From Clostridia bacterium (GTDB taxonomy: Bacteria > Bacillota > Clostridia > UBA1381), in contig CAAGKL010000217.1 of NCBI GenBank assembly GCA_900770405.1, positions 1 through 13,175 of the forward strand: 13,175 bases of DNA. The letters are read 5' to 3'. Position 1 is the stretch's first letter; every line of letters starts with the position of its first letter. The translations under genes were made by a program, and so were the position numbers. The notes beneath the pieces are model-generated. The model was not told the origin of the DNA, did not search any database, and worked only from the letters and a program-made list of their open reading frames with translations. Positions 1 to 6,260 of this stretch are shown one piece after another.

Positions 1-185
1 ATGATGACGATATGGGCTTTTTTGAAATCCAGTGCCCCAATTGTCACGAGGACGTTATGGTGAACTTCGACACCCTCGACGATGAGGCGCCGATTGTGTG
101 CCCCAACTGCCACCAGGAAATTGAGCTCGAGTTTGACTGCGACTGCGATGACTGCGACCACGATTGCGGTCACGAGGACGAGTAA
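1..185 (+). CDS. 3' end of a small zinc-ribbon protein (5' truncated)
   Basis: An open frame (codons from base 3) enters from the left edge and stops at TAA 183-185, giving 60 visible residues. It contains two CPNC knuckles, at 33-44 and 93-104, separated by an acidic stretch. This is the spacing of a zinc ribbon that would hold one Zn ion with four cysteines. The last 17 residues are almost only Asp, Glu, Cys and His (4 Cys, 2 His), which looks like an extra metal-binding tail. An in-frame ATG at 12 has no ribosome binding site in the few bases before it, and the residues before it are acidic like the rest of the protein, so the true start is probably outside the window. From memory it resembles the C-terminal part of clostridial CD1247-N-domain/zinc-ribbon proteins of unknown function. 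The coding frame is well supported; the function is unknown. Confidence 0.72.
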   Translation, partial: DDDMGFFEIQCPNCHEDVMVNFDTLDDEAPIVCPNCHQEIELEFDCDCDDCDHDCGHEDE

Positions 186-210
186 TCCGGGAGTTTTGAA
201 CAGATAAAAT

Positions 211-262
211 AGAACGCACCGCATCGGTCGTACAAGTGTACTCCGGAGGGTGCGTTTTGTTC
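211..262 (+). terminator. Intrinsic terminator after the zinc-ribbon gene
   Basis: An 8-bp outer stem (AACGCACC 213-220 with GGTGCGTT 249-256) encloses an inner hairpin (CGG 225-227/CCG 243-245 and GTAC 230-233/GTAC 238-241, loop AAGT). It is followed by an interrupted T tract (TTTTGTT) at 255-261. It lies 25 nt after the upstream stop codon and ends about 20 nt before the hemW start, so it could also form in the hemW leader. Confidence 0.65.
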
Positions 263-281
263 GTGATTAAAGGAGCTTTAT

Positions 282-1373
282 ATGCATGGACTGTATATTC
301 ACATACCCTTTTGCATACAAAAATGCAAATACTGCGATTTTTTGTCCTTCACCTGCGGTGACAAGCAGGCGTATATTGACGCGCTTGTGCGAGAGCTTTC
401 CGAGCGTTGCGGGGAGATGATTGACAGCGTGTTTGTCGGCGGCGGCACGCCGACCTGCATCGAAAATCCGCTGTTGGAAAAAATTTTCTGCGCGGTGCAC
501 AAAAGCTTTCGCCTTGCGGAAAACACCGAGTGGACGGTTGAGGCAAACCCGAAAACGCTCGACGATGAAAAGCTTCGTATGCTGCGCTCCTTCGGCGTGA
601 ACCGCCTGTCGGTCGGCGTGCAGAGCTTTGACGATGCCGAGCTTCGCGCAATCGGCAGAATACACACCGCGCGCGAGGCGGAGCAGACGCTTTTTGCGGC
701 GCGAAAATATTTTGAAAACCTGAACATTGACCTTATTTCGGCGCTGCCCGGGCAAAGCACAGCGAGCTTTCGGCGCACACTTTCGAGGGCGGCGGAGTTT
801 GATGCGGCGCATATTTCCTGCTATTCGTTGATTTTGGAGGAGGGCACGCCTCTTTACAACGAAAATCTTGCCGCGCCGCTGGCATTGCCCGACGAGGACG
901 AGGAGCGGCTTATGTATGATACGGCGGTGAAATTTTTGAATAATGCGGGATTTTCGCGGTATGAGATTTCAAATTTTGCAAAACATAACAGGGAATGCCG
1001 CCATAATCTGAAATATTGGCACTGCGAGGAATATATCGGCGCGGGGCTCGGCGCGCACTCGTACATCGACGGCGTGCGGTTTTCCAATACGCGCGATATG
1101 AAAAGCTACATCGCCGGCAGCCGCGCGGGCGGTAGCGAGCGCCTGTCGCAGGCGGATATGCGTGCGGAATTTGTGATACTTGCGATGCGCCTTCGCGAGG
1201 GCGTGGACGAGAGCGAGTATGAAAGGCGCTTCGGGCGGAGCTTTTGCGGGGATTACGGCGCGCAGCTCGGGAAATTCACCCGCCTCGGTATGATTGAAAA
1301 AACCGAGCGCGGATACCGGCTTACCGACGGCGGGATTTGCGTTTCAAACGCAGTTTTATGTGAATTTGTATAA
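282..1373 (+). CDS. hemW: Radical SAM heme chaperone HemW
   Basis: A 363-residue cytosolic protein of full family length. The radical SAM [4Fe-4S] motif CxxxCxxC is at C11, C15 and C18, preceded by the typical LYIHIPFC segment. The glycine-rich GGGTPT (53-58), the EANP segment (87-90) and the VGVQSF segment (111-116) are as in the HemN/HemW family. HNLKYW at 241-246 matches the HNxxYW heme-binding motif that marks HemW rather than the coproporphyrinogen dehydrogenase HemN. Known family role: binds heme and transfers it to haem proteins, such as respiratory enzymes; older annotations call it an oxygen-independent coproporphyrinogen III oxidase. The ATG at 282 has AGGAG (271-275) six bases upstream. 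hemW directly upstream of hrcA is a conserved arrangement in Bacillota. A CIRCE-controlled promoter lies between the two, and I see no terminator after hemW. Confidence 0.93.
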   Translation: MHGLYIHIPFCIQKCKYCDFLSFTCGDKQAYIDALVRELSERCGEMIDSVFVGGGTPTCIENPLLEKIFCAVHKSFRLAENTEWTVEANPKTLDDEKLRMLRSFGVNRLSVGVQSFDDAELRAIGRIHTAREAEQTLFAARKYFENLNIDLISALPGQSTASFRRTLSRAAEFDAAHISCYSLILEEGTPLYNENLAAPLALPDEDEERLMYDTAVKFLNNAGFSRYEISNFAKHNRECRHNLKYWHCEEYIGAGLGAHSYIDGVRFSNTRDMKSYIAGSRAGGSERLSQADMRAEFVILAMRLREGVDESEYERRFGRSFCGDYGAQLGKFTRLGMIEKTERGYRLTDGGICVSNAVLCEFV

Positions 1374-1409
1374 ATTTAATGAATAATTTGTTAAAATAAT
1401 AAAATTCGC

Positions 1410-1438
1410 TTGACAAATGAGGAAAAAGGTGCTATTTT
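1410..1438 (+). promoter_or_regulatory. Sigma-A-type promoter of the hrcA heat-shock operon
   Basis: A perfect -35 box TTGACA (1410-1415) is followed after 17 bp by TATTTT (1433-1438) as the -10 box. A better-looking TATAAT at 1438-1443 would need a 22-bp spacer. The CIRCE operator begins 7 bases after the -10, over the expected transcription start, as in other HrcA-controlled operons. Confidence 0.75.
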
Positions 1439-1445
1439 ATAATTA

Positions 1446-1472
1446 TTAGCACTCGATAGAGTTGAGTGCTAA
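1446..1472 (+). promoter_or_regulatory. CIRCE operator (HrcA binding site)
   Basis: TTAGCACTC (1446-1454), a 9-base spacer, then GAGTGCTAA (1464-1472): a perfect 9-9-9 inverted repeat identical to the CIRCE consensus. HrcA bound here blocks transcription of the chaperone operon. On heat shock HrcA loses activity, because GroEL is busy with unfolded proteins, and the operon is derepressed. The element lies 62 bases before the chosen hrcA start, so it is also present in the mRNA leader. Confidence 0.97.
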
Positions 1473-1519
1473 TAAGGGCAAAGGCGTCGGGCGGCAGAAA
1501 TTTGCAGTCCGGTTTGTGG

Positions 1520-1525
1520 AAGGAG
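1520..1525 (+). promoter_or_regulatory. Ribosome binding site that decides the hrcA start
   Basis: AAGGAG lies 3 bases before ATG 1529 and 9 bases before ATG 1535. The spacing favours 1535, which also gives the usual HrcA amino terminus (MDLSERKQKIL). The longer open frame from GTG 1466 would begin inside CIRCE and is not credible. Confidence 0.7.
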
Positions 1526-1534
1526 ATAATGAAA

Positions 1535-2596
1535 ATGGATTTATCGGAGCGCAAGCAAAAGATACTCCAGGCTATTATTGATGAATACGTCACAAGCGCC
1601 GAGCCTGTAGGTTCGAGGGCGATTTCAAAGCGGAATGAGCTGGGACTTTCAAGCGCGACCATCAGAAACGAAATGGCGGATCTGGAGGATATGGGCTATC
1701 TTGTAAAGCCGCACACCTCGGCGGGCAGAATACCGTCGGACAGCGGATATCGGTTTTACGTAAATTCGCTGATGCACAGGTATCAGATGAGCGTTGAGGC
1801 GATTGAGCAGCTGAGGATGGCGCTTGAGGAGCGCGTGAGCAGGCTCGATACGTTGATAAAAAAGGCGAGCATCGCCGCGTCGGTGCTGACCGATTATGCG
1901 ACGGTGGTTACGACGCCGCAGCTCGGGCGGTCGGTGCTGTGCAAGCTCGATCTGGTCAATCTTGCCGGCGGCAGCCTGATGCTGATTATTGTTACGCGGT
2001 CGGGGCTTGTGAAAAACGGCGTTATTCCGGCGGACATCGACGAGCGAAGCACGCAGGCGATTTCGGCGGTGCTGAATAAGTCACTGTGCGGAATGGTATG
2101 CGGCAGCATACGCGCCGAGGATTTCGACGAGATTGCAAGATACTGCACGGCAGAACTTAAAATTCCGAGGGAGATATGCCGCACGGTTGTGGATTTCGCG
2201 GTGGATATGATTAAAAGTCTTGAGGAAACCGACGTTTACATCAATAATGCGCGGCTCATACTCAAGTACCCCGAGTACTCGGATATAGGCAAGGCGCGTG
2301 AGATGTTGGAATTTCTGGAAAATAAGGAAAATCTTGCAAAAATTATTGAGCCGGACTGTGACCGCGAGGGCGTGGGCGTCAGAATCGGCACCGAGAACGA
2401 CTTCAAGGAGCTCGAAAATTCGAGCCTTGTCACAGTCGATTACAGCGTCGGCGGGCGCAGGCTCGGGAGAATAGGCGTAATCGGACCGAAGAGAATGAAT
2501 TATGCGAAGGTGATTGCAAGTCTCGATTGTATTTCAAATCATATTGACAGTATAATCGAGCAGCTATACAGCAGGGAAGGAGAGGGAACGGATTGA
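1535..2596 (+). CDS. hrcA: Heat-inducible transcriptional repressor HrcA
   Basis: 353 residues from the chosen ATG, close to the usual 340-350. The N-terminal winged helix-turn-helix covers about residues 1-80 and includes the hallmark segments ERKQKILQAIIDEY, EPVGS, SSATIRNEMADLE and TSAGRIPSDSGYRFYV. The middle and C-terminal parts (about 100-350) match the HrcA GAF-like dimerisation region, ending with VTVDYSVGGRRLGRIGVIGP. HrcA binds CIRCE as a dimer and represses the class I heat-shock operons; GroEL promotes its folding. The perfect CIRCE just upstream supports autoregulation. An alternative ATG six bases upstream (1529) would add two residues. The TGA stop overlaps the TTG start of grpE, so the two genes are probably translationally coupled. 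Confidence 0.95.
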   Translation: MDLSERKQKILQAIIDEYVTSAEPVGSRAISKRNELGLSSATIRNEMADLEDMGYLVKPHTSAGRIPSDSGYRFYVNSLMHRYQMSVEAIEQLRMALEERVSRLDTLIKKASIAASVLTDYATVVTTPQLGRSVLCKLDLVNLAGGSLMLIIVTRSGLVKNGVIPADIDERSTQAISAVLNKSLCGMVCGSIRAEDFDEIARYCTAELKIPREICRTVVDFAVDMIKSLEETDVYINNARLILKYPEYSDIGKAREMLEFLENKENLAKIIEPDCDREGVGVRIGTENDFKELENSSLVTVDYSVGGRRLGRIGVIGPKRMNYAKVIASLDCISNHIDSIIEQLYSREGEGTD

Positions 2597-3132
2597 GTAA
2601 GGAAAAGAAACAGGATACAGAGAATACCGAGCAGAACGAGGTAAAAGAGGAGACTGTTGAGGCGGAAAAGCAGCCGGAGCAGCCCGAGGAACAGTCCTGC
2701 GAGGAGAAATACAGAGAGCTTGAGGATAAATATATGAGGCTTTGTGCCGAGTATGACAACTATCAGAAGCGCACCACGAGGGAAAAGGAGGCGCGGTATG
2801 CCGATGCGGTCATCGACACCTGTGCGGCATTTCTGCCGGTGCTGGATAATCTTTCGCGCGCGCTTGAGGTTGAGGTGACGAGTGAGGACGCGGTGAAGGT
2901 TAAGGCGGGCGTTGAGCTTGTGGCGAAGCAGATGAAGGATGTTTTGCAGAAGCTTGATGTGACCGAGATTGCTGCGGTCGGCGAGGAATTTGACCCGAAC
3001 CTGCACAACGCAATCCAGCACACCGAGGACGATACGGTCACCGAAAACACTATAGTTGAGGAATATATGAAGGGTTATACTTATAAGAACGGACGCGTTG
3101 TGCGCCATTCTATGGTTAAGGTTGCAAATTAG
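2593..3132 (+). CDS. grpE: Nucleotide exchange factor GrpE
   Basis: 179 residues. The N-terminal 40 residues are acidic and low in complexity, followed by the long coiled-coil helix (about 37-75) and the conserved EYDNYQKRTTREKE and FLPVLDNLSRAL segments (53-91). The C-terminal beta domain carries the family signature DPNLHNAIQH, YMKGYTYKNGRVVRHSMVKV (134-177). GrpE is a dimer that releases ADP from DnaK and so resets the folding cycle. The start is TTG at 2593, sharing bases with the hrcA stop (TTGA), with AAGGAG at 2577-2582 ten bases upstream. No ATG start is possible near the N terminus: the next Met is at residue 48, inside the coiled coil. Second gene of the CIRCE operon; 52 bases separate it from dnaK. 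Confidence 0.95.
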   Translation: MSKEKKQDTENTEQNEVKEETVEAEKQPEQPEEQSCEEKYRELEDKYMRLCAEYDNYQKRTTREKEARYADAVIDTCAAFLPVLDNLSRALEVEVTSEDAVKVKAGVELVAKQMKDVLQKLDVTEIAAVGEEFDPNLHNAIQHTEDDTVTENTIVEEYMKGYTYKNGRVVRHSMVKVAN

Positions 3133-3184
3133 TGCGCAATGCGCATTGACATAAAATTTATTTTATATGAAAGGTTGATTTATT

Positions 3185-5038
3185 ATGGGAAAAATCATTG
3201 GTATAGACTTGGGAACAACTAACAGCTGTGTTGCTGTTATCGAGGGCGGCAATCCTACCGTTATCGCAAACTCCGAGGGCGCAAGAACAACTCCGTCGGT
3301 AGTTGCGTTCAAGAAGGACGGCGAGAGAATTGTCGGTCAGGTCGCAAAAAGACAGGCTGTTACGAACGCTGAGCGCACAATTATGTCGATTAAGCGTGAA
3401 ATGGGCACTGATCACAAGGTAACAATAGACGGCAAATCCTACACACCGCAGGAAATTTCCGCTATGATTCTGACAAAGCTTAAGCAGGACGCGGAGAGCT
3501 ATCTCGGCGAGCCGGTTACACAGGCGGTTATCACTGTGCCGGCATACTTCTCGGATTCGCAGCGCCAGGCAACAAAGGACGCAGGCAAGATTGCCGGTCT
3601 TGAGGTGCTCAGAATTATCAACGAGCCGACGGCTGCTGCGCTCGCGTACGGTATGAATGACACCGACCAGAAGGTTATGGTATATGACCTCGGCGGCGGT
3701 ACCTTCGATGTATCGATTCTTGAAATCGGCGACGGCGTTTTCGAGGTTCTCTCGACAAATGGTGATACAAGACTTGGCGGCGACGATTTCGACAACAGAA
3801 TTATCAAGTACCTTGTTGACGAGTTCAAAAAGGACACCGGCATTGATCTGTCGAACGACAAGACCGCGATGCAGAGACTTAAGGAGGCAGCCGAGAAATC
3901 GAAGATTGAGCTGTCAGGTATGGTTACATCGAACATCAATCTGCCGTTTATCACGGTTGACCAGGATGGTCCGAAGCATATGGATATTACGCTAACAAAG
4001 GCTAAGTTTGATGAGCTGACGGCGGATCTGGTTGAAAAGACGCTGGTTTGCATCAGAAATGCAATGAAGGACGCAGATCTTTCGAAGGGCGATATTGATA
4101 AGGTTTTGCTGGTCGGCGGCTCGTCGAGAATACCGGCGGTTCAGGAGGCTGTTAAGAACGAAATGGGTCAGGAGCCCCACAAGGGCATCAACCCCGATGA
4201 GTGCGTTGCAATCGGTGCTGCGGTTCAGGCGGGCGTGCTCGGCGGCGATGTAAAGGATCTGCTGCTTCTGGACGTTACTCCGCTGTCACTGGGTATCGAG
4301 ACGATGGGCGGCGTGTTCACAAGGCTGATCGACAGAAATACGACCATCCCGACCAAGAAGTCGCAGATTTTCTCGACCGCGGCGGACGGTCAGACAAGCG
4401 TTGAGGTACATGTGCTGCAGGGTGAGCGCGATATGGCGCAGTATAACAAGACCCTCGGCAGATTCAGTCTGACGGGAATTGCGCCCGCACCCAGAGGTGT
4501 GCCCCAGATTGAGGTTACGTTTGATATAGACGCAAACGGCATCGTTAAGGTATCCGCAAAGGATATGGGAACGGGCAACGAGCAGAAGATTACAATTACA
4601 TCTTCCACAAATCTTTCCGACGAGGATATCGACCGCGCTGTCAAGGAAGCGGAGAAGTATGCCGAGGAGGACAAGAAGCGCAAGGAAGAGGTTGAAACGA
4701 GAAATAATGCCGAGAGCATTGTTTACCAGTGCGAAAAGACGCTCGGCGAGCTCGGCGACAAGGTTGACGCCGGCGACAAGGCGGACGTTGAGGCTGAGAT
4801 TAACAAGGTTAAAGAGGCGCTCAAGGGTACAGATGCAGACGCAATCAAGGCGGCGACCGACGAGCTGCAGCAGAAATTCTACAAGATTTCCGAGAAGCTC
4901 TATCAGCAGTCTAATCCGCAGGGCGGGGCAGGCTTTGACCCCAATCAGGCGGCAGGCGGCGCGGGTACAGCCGGCGGCGCGAAGGGCGATGACAACGTTT
5001 ACGAGGCGGATTACCGCGAGGTTGACGAGGATAAGTAA
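3185..5038 (+). CDS. dnaK: Hsp70 molecular chaperone DnaK
   Basis: 617 residues. The ATPase domain covers about 1-355, with the phosphate loops GIDLGTTNS (6-14), DLGGGTFDVS (168-177) and the adenosine motif LVGGSSRIP (309-317). The interdomain linker is VKDLLLLDVTP (356-366). The substrate-binding beta domain runs to about 480 and the helical lid follows. The Gly/Ala-rich tail ends in an acidic YREVDEDK, as in Bacillota. The protein is about 20 residues shorter than E. coli DnaK, consistent with the known lack of an ATPase-domain insertion in Gram-positive forms. DnaK binds exposed hydrophobic segments under ATP control, stimulated by DnaJ and reset by GrpE. The ATG at 3185 has AAAGG (3170-3174) ten bases upstream. 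Its codon use (many AGA and AAG codons, few CGC) differs from its neighbours, which suggests high expression. Confidence 0.98.
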   Translation: MGKIIGIDLGTTNSCVAVIEGGNPTVIANSEGARTTPSVVAFKKDGERIVGQVAKRQAVTNAERTIMSIKREMGTDHKVTIDGKSYTPQEISAMILTKLKQDAESYLGEPVTQAVITVPAYFSDSQRQATKDAGKIAGLEVLRIINEPTAAALAYGMNDTDQKVMVYDLGGGTFDVSILEIGDGVFEVLSTNGDTRLGGDDFDNRIIKYLVDEFKKDTGIDLSNDKTAMQRLKEAAEKSKIELSGMVTSNINLPFITVDQDGPKHMDITLTKAKFDELTADLVEKTLVCIRNAMKDADLSKGDIDKVLLVGGSSRIPAVQEAVKNEMGQEPHKGINPDECVAIGAAVQAGVLGGDVKDLLLLDVTPLSLGIETMGGVFTRLIDRNTTIPTKKSQIFSTAADGQTSVEVHVLQGERDMAQYNKTLGRFSLTGIAPAPRGVPQIEVTFDIDANGIVKVSAKDMGTGNEQKITITSSTNLSDEDIDRAVKEAEKYAEEDKKRKEEVETRNNAESIVYQCEKTLGELGDKVDAGDKADVEAEINKVKEALKGTDADAIKAATDELQQKFYKISEKLYQQSNPQGGAGFDPNQAAGGAGTAGGAKGDDNVYEADYREVDEDK

Positions 5039-5054
5039 TCGGCGTAAAAACGGA

Positions 5055-5076
5055 GGGGCTGTCATATGGCAGCCCC
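5055..5076 (+). terminator. Hairpin between dnaK and dnaJ (attenuator or mRNA stabiliser)
   Basis: GGGGCTGTC (5055-5063) pairs with GGCAGCCCC (5068-5076), nine pairs including one G-U, around an ATAT loop. Flanking AAAAC (5047-5051) can also pair with GTTTT (5085-5089). There is no clean T tract immediately after the stem, so complete termination is unlikely. It may reduce read-through into dnaJ or protect the 3' end of the dnaK message. Confidence 0.55.
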
Positions 5077-5107
5077 TTATATCGGTTTTGTATGAGGGGA
5101 GATTAAT

Positions 5108-6247
5108 TTGGCTGATAAGAGAGATTATTATGAGGTGCTCGGCGTATCAAGGGGCGCGAGCGATGATGAAATAAAGAAGGCTTACCGCAAGGAGGCAAAG
5201 AAATACCACCCCGATTTGCACCCCGGCGACAAAGAGGCTGAGGCGAAATTCAAGGAAATCAACGAGGCATATGAGGTCTTGTCGGACAGCGACAAAAAGT
5301 CGCGCTACGACCAATACGGTCACGCCGGCGTCGACCCGAATTTTGGTGCAGGCGGCGCGGGCGGCGCAGGCGGATTCGGCGGCTTTGACTTCGGTGATAT
5401 TTTCGATATGTTCGGCGGCGGGTTCGGCGGCTTCGGCGGGAGCAGACGCAACGGCCCGAAACGCGGCGCGGATATAAGAAAGACGATTGAGATAACCTTT
5501 GAGGAGGCAGCGTTCGGCTGCAAGAAAAAAATCAATATAAACAAGCAGGAAAAATGCCGCTCCTGCGGCGGCAGCGGCGCGAAAGCCGGCACAAAGGCGG
5601 AAACCTGCCAAAGGTGCGGCGGCACGGGTCAGGTGAAAACGCAGACGCGCACCCCGCTCGGGTATATGACGAATGTGTCGACCTGTCCGGAGTGCCGCGG
5701 CACGGGCAAGATTATCAAAGAGCCCTGCCGTGATTGCCACGGGACTGGCTATGTGCGCACAGCGAAAACCGTCGAAATCGACATTCCGCATGGCATCAAT
5801 GACGGTCAGACGATGCAGATGACCGGTCACGGCGAGCCGGGCGAGCGCGGCGGCCCTGACGGCGATTTGCTGATTACAATTCTGATTAAAAAACACGAGA
5901 TTTACCGCCGTGAGGATTTCGACGTGTATATTGATTTGCCGGTGACCTTTGTCCAGGCGTCGCTCGGCGCGACGGTGAAGGTTCCGACGCTCGACGGCAT
6001 TGTGGAGTACGATATTCCCGAGGGCACACAGGCGGGCTCGGTGTTCCGTCTGCGCGGCAAGGGCGTGCCGTATATCCGCGGCAAGGGCAGGGGCGACGAG
6101 TATGTGACGATTGAGGTTGAAATTCCGAAGAACCTCACATCTAAGCAAAAGAGCCTGCTGCGCGAGTTTGAGGCTGACTGCGAGGGCAAAAATTACAAAA
6201 AGCAGCGCACCTTCCGCGAGAAGATGAAGGATTTGTTTAAGGATTGA
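5108..6247 (+). CDS. dnaJ: Hsp40 co-chaperone DnaJ
   Basis: 379 residues, normal for a class I DnaJ. The J domain is about 5-70, with the catalytic HPD at 34-36 that stimulates DnaK ATPase. A Gly/Phe-rich linker follows (79-112). The zinc region has four CxxCxGxG repeats starting at C150, C167, C193 and C207, all eight cysteines present, holding two Zn ions. The C-terminal substrate-binding beta domains and dimerisation end follow. It delivers unfolded clients to DnaK. The start is TTG 5108, giving the typical ADKRDYYEVLGV N terminus, with GGGGAG (5096-5101) six bases upstream; no ATG lies near. It sits 69 bases after dnaK beyond a hairpin, in the same CIRCE operon. ade follows after 13 bases. 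Confidence 0.97.
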   Translation: MADKRDYYEVLGVSRGASDDEIKKAYRKEAKKYHPDLHPGDKEAEAKFKEINEAYEVLSDSDKKSRYDQYGHAGVDPNFGAGGAGGAGGFGGFDFGDIFDMFGGGFGGFGGSRRNGPKRGADIRKTIEITFEEAAFGCKKKININKQEKCRSCGGSGAKAGTKAETCQRCGGTGQVKTQTRTPLGYMTNVSTCPECRGTGKIIKEPCRDCHGTGYVRTAKTVEIDIPHGINDGQTMQMTGHGEPGERGGPDGDLLITILIKKHEIYRREDFDVYIDLPVTFVQASLGATVKVPTLDGIVEYDIPEGTQAGSVFRLRGKGVPYIRGKGRGDEYVTIEVEIPKNLTSKQKSLLREFEADCEGKNYKKQRTFREKMKDLFKD

Positions 6248-6260
6248 CGGAGGTGTTTTT

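Noticed and set aside
1466..1534. Longer hrcA start at GTG 1466
   Set aside because: It would start inside the CIRCE operator close to the transcription start, with no ribosome site. The good AAGGAG is at 1520-1525 and the family N terminus begins at 1535.
3146..3168. Possible second promoter before dnaK (TTGACA at 3146-3151)
   Set aside because: The only -10-like sequence (TTATAT 3163-3168) is just 11 bp away, too close for a sigma-A promoter. The neighbouring AATGCGCATT palindrome (3136-3145) is short and not a CIRCE.
4286..5065. 259-codon open frame on the minus strand opposite dnaK
   Set aside because: Antisense shadow of the dnaK C-terminal half. It has low-complexity Leu/Arg content and no family resemblance.
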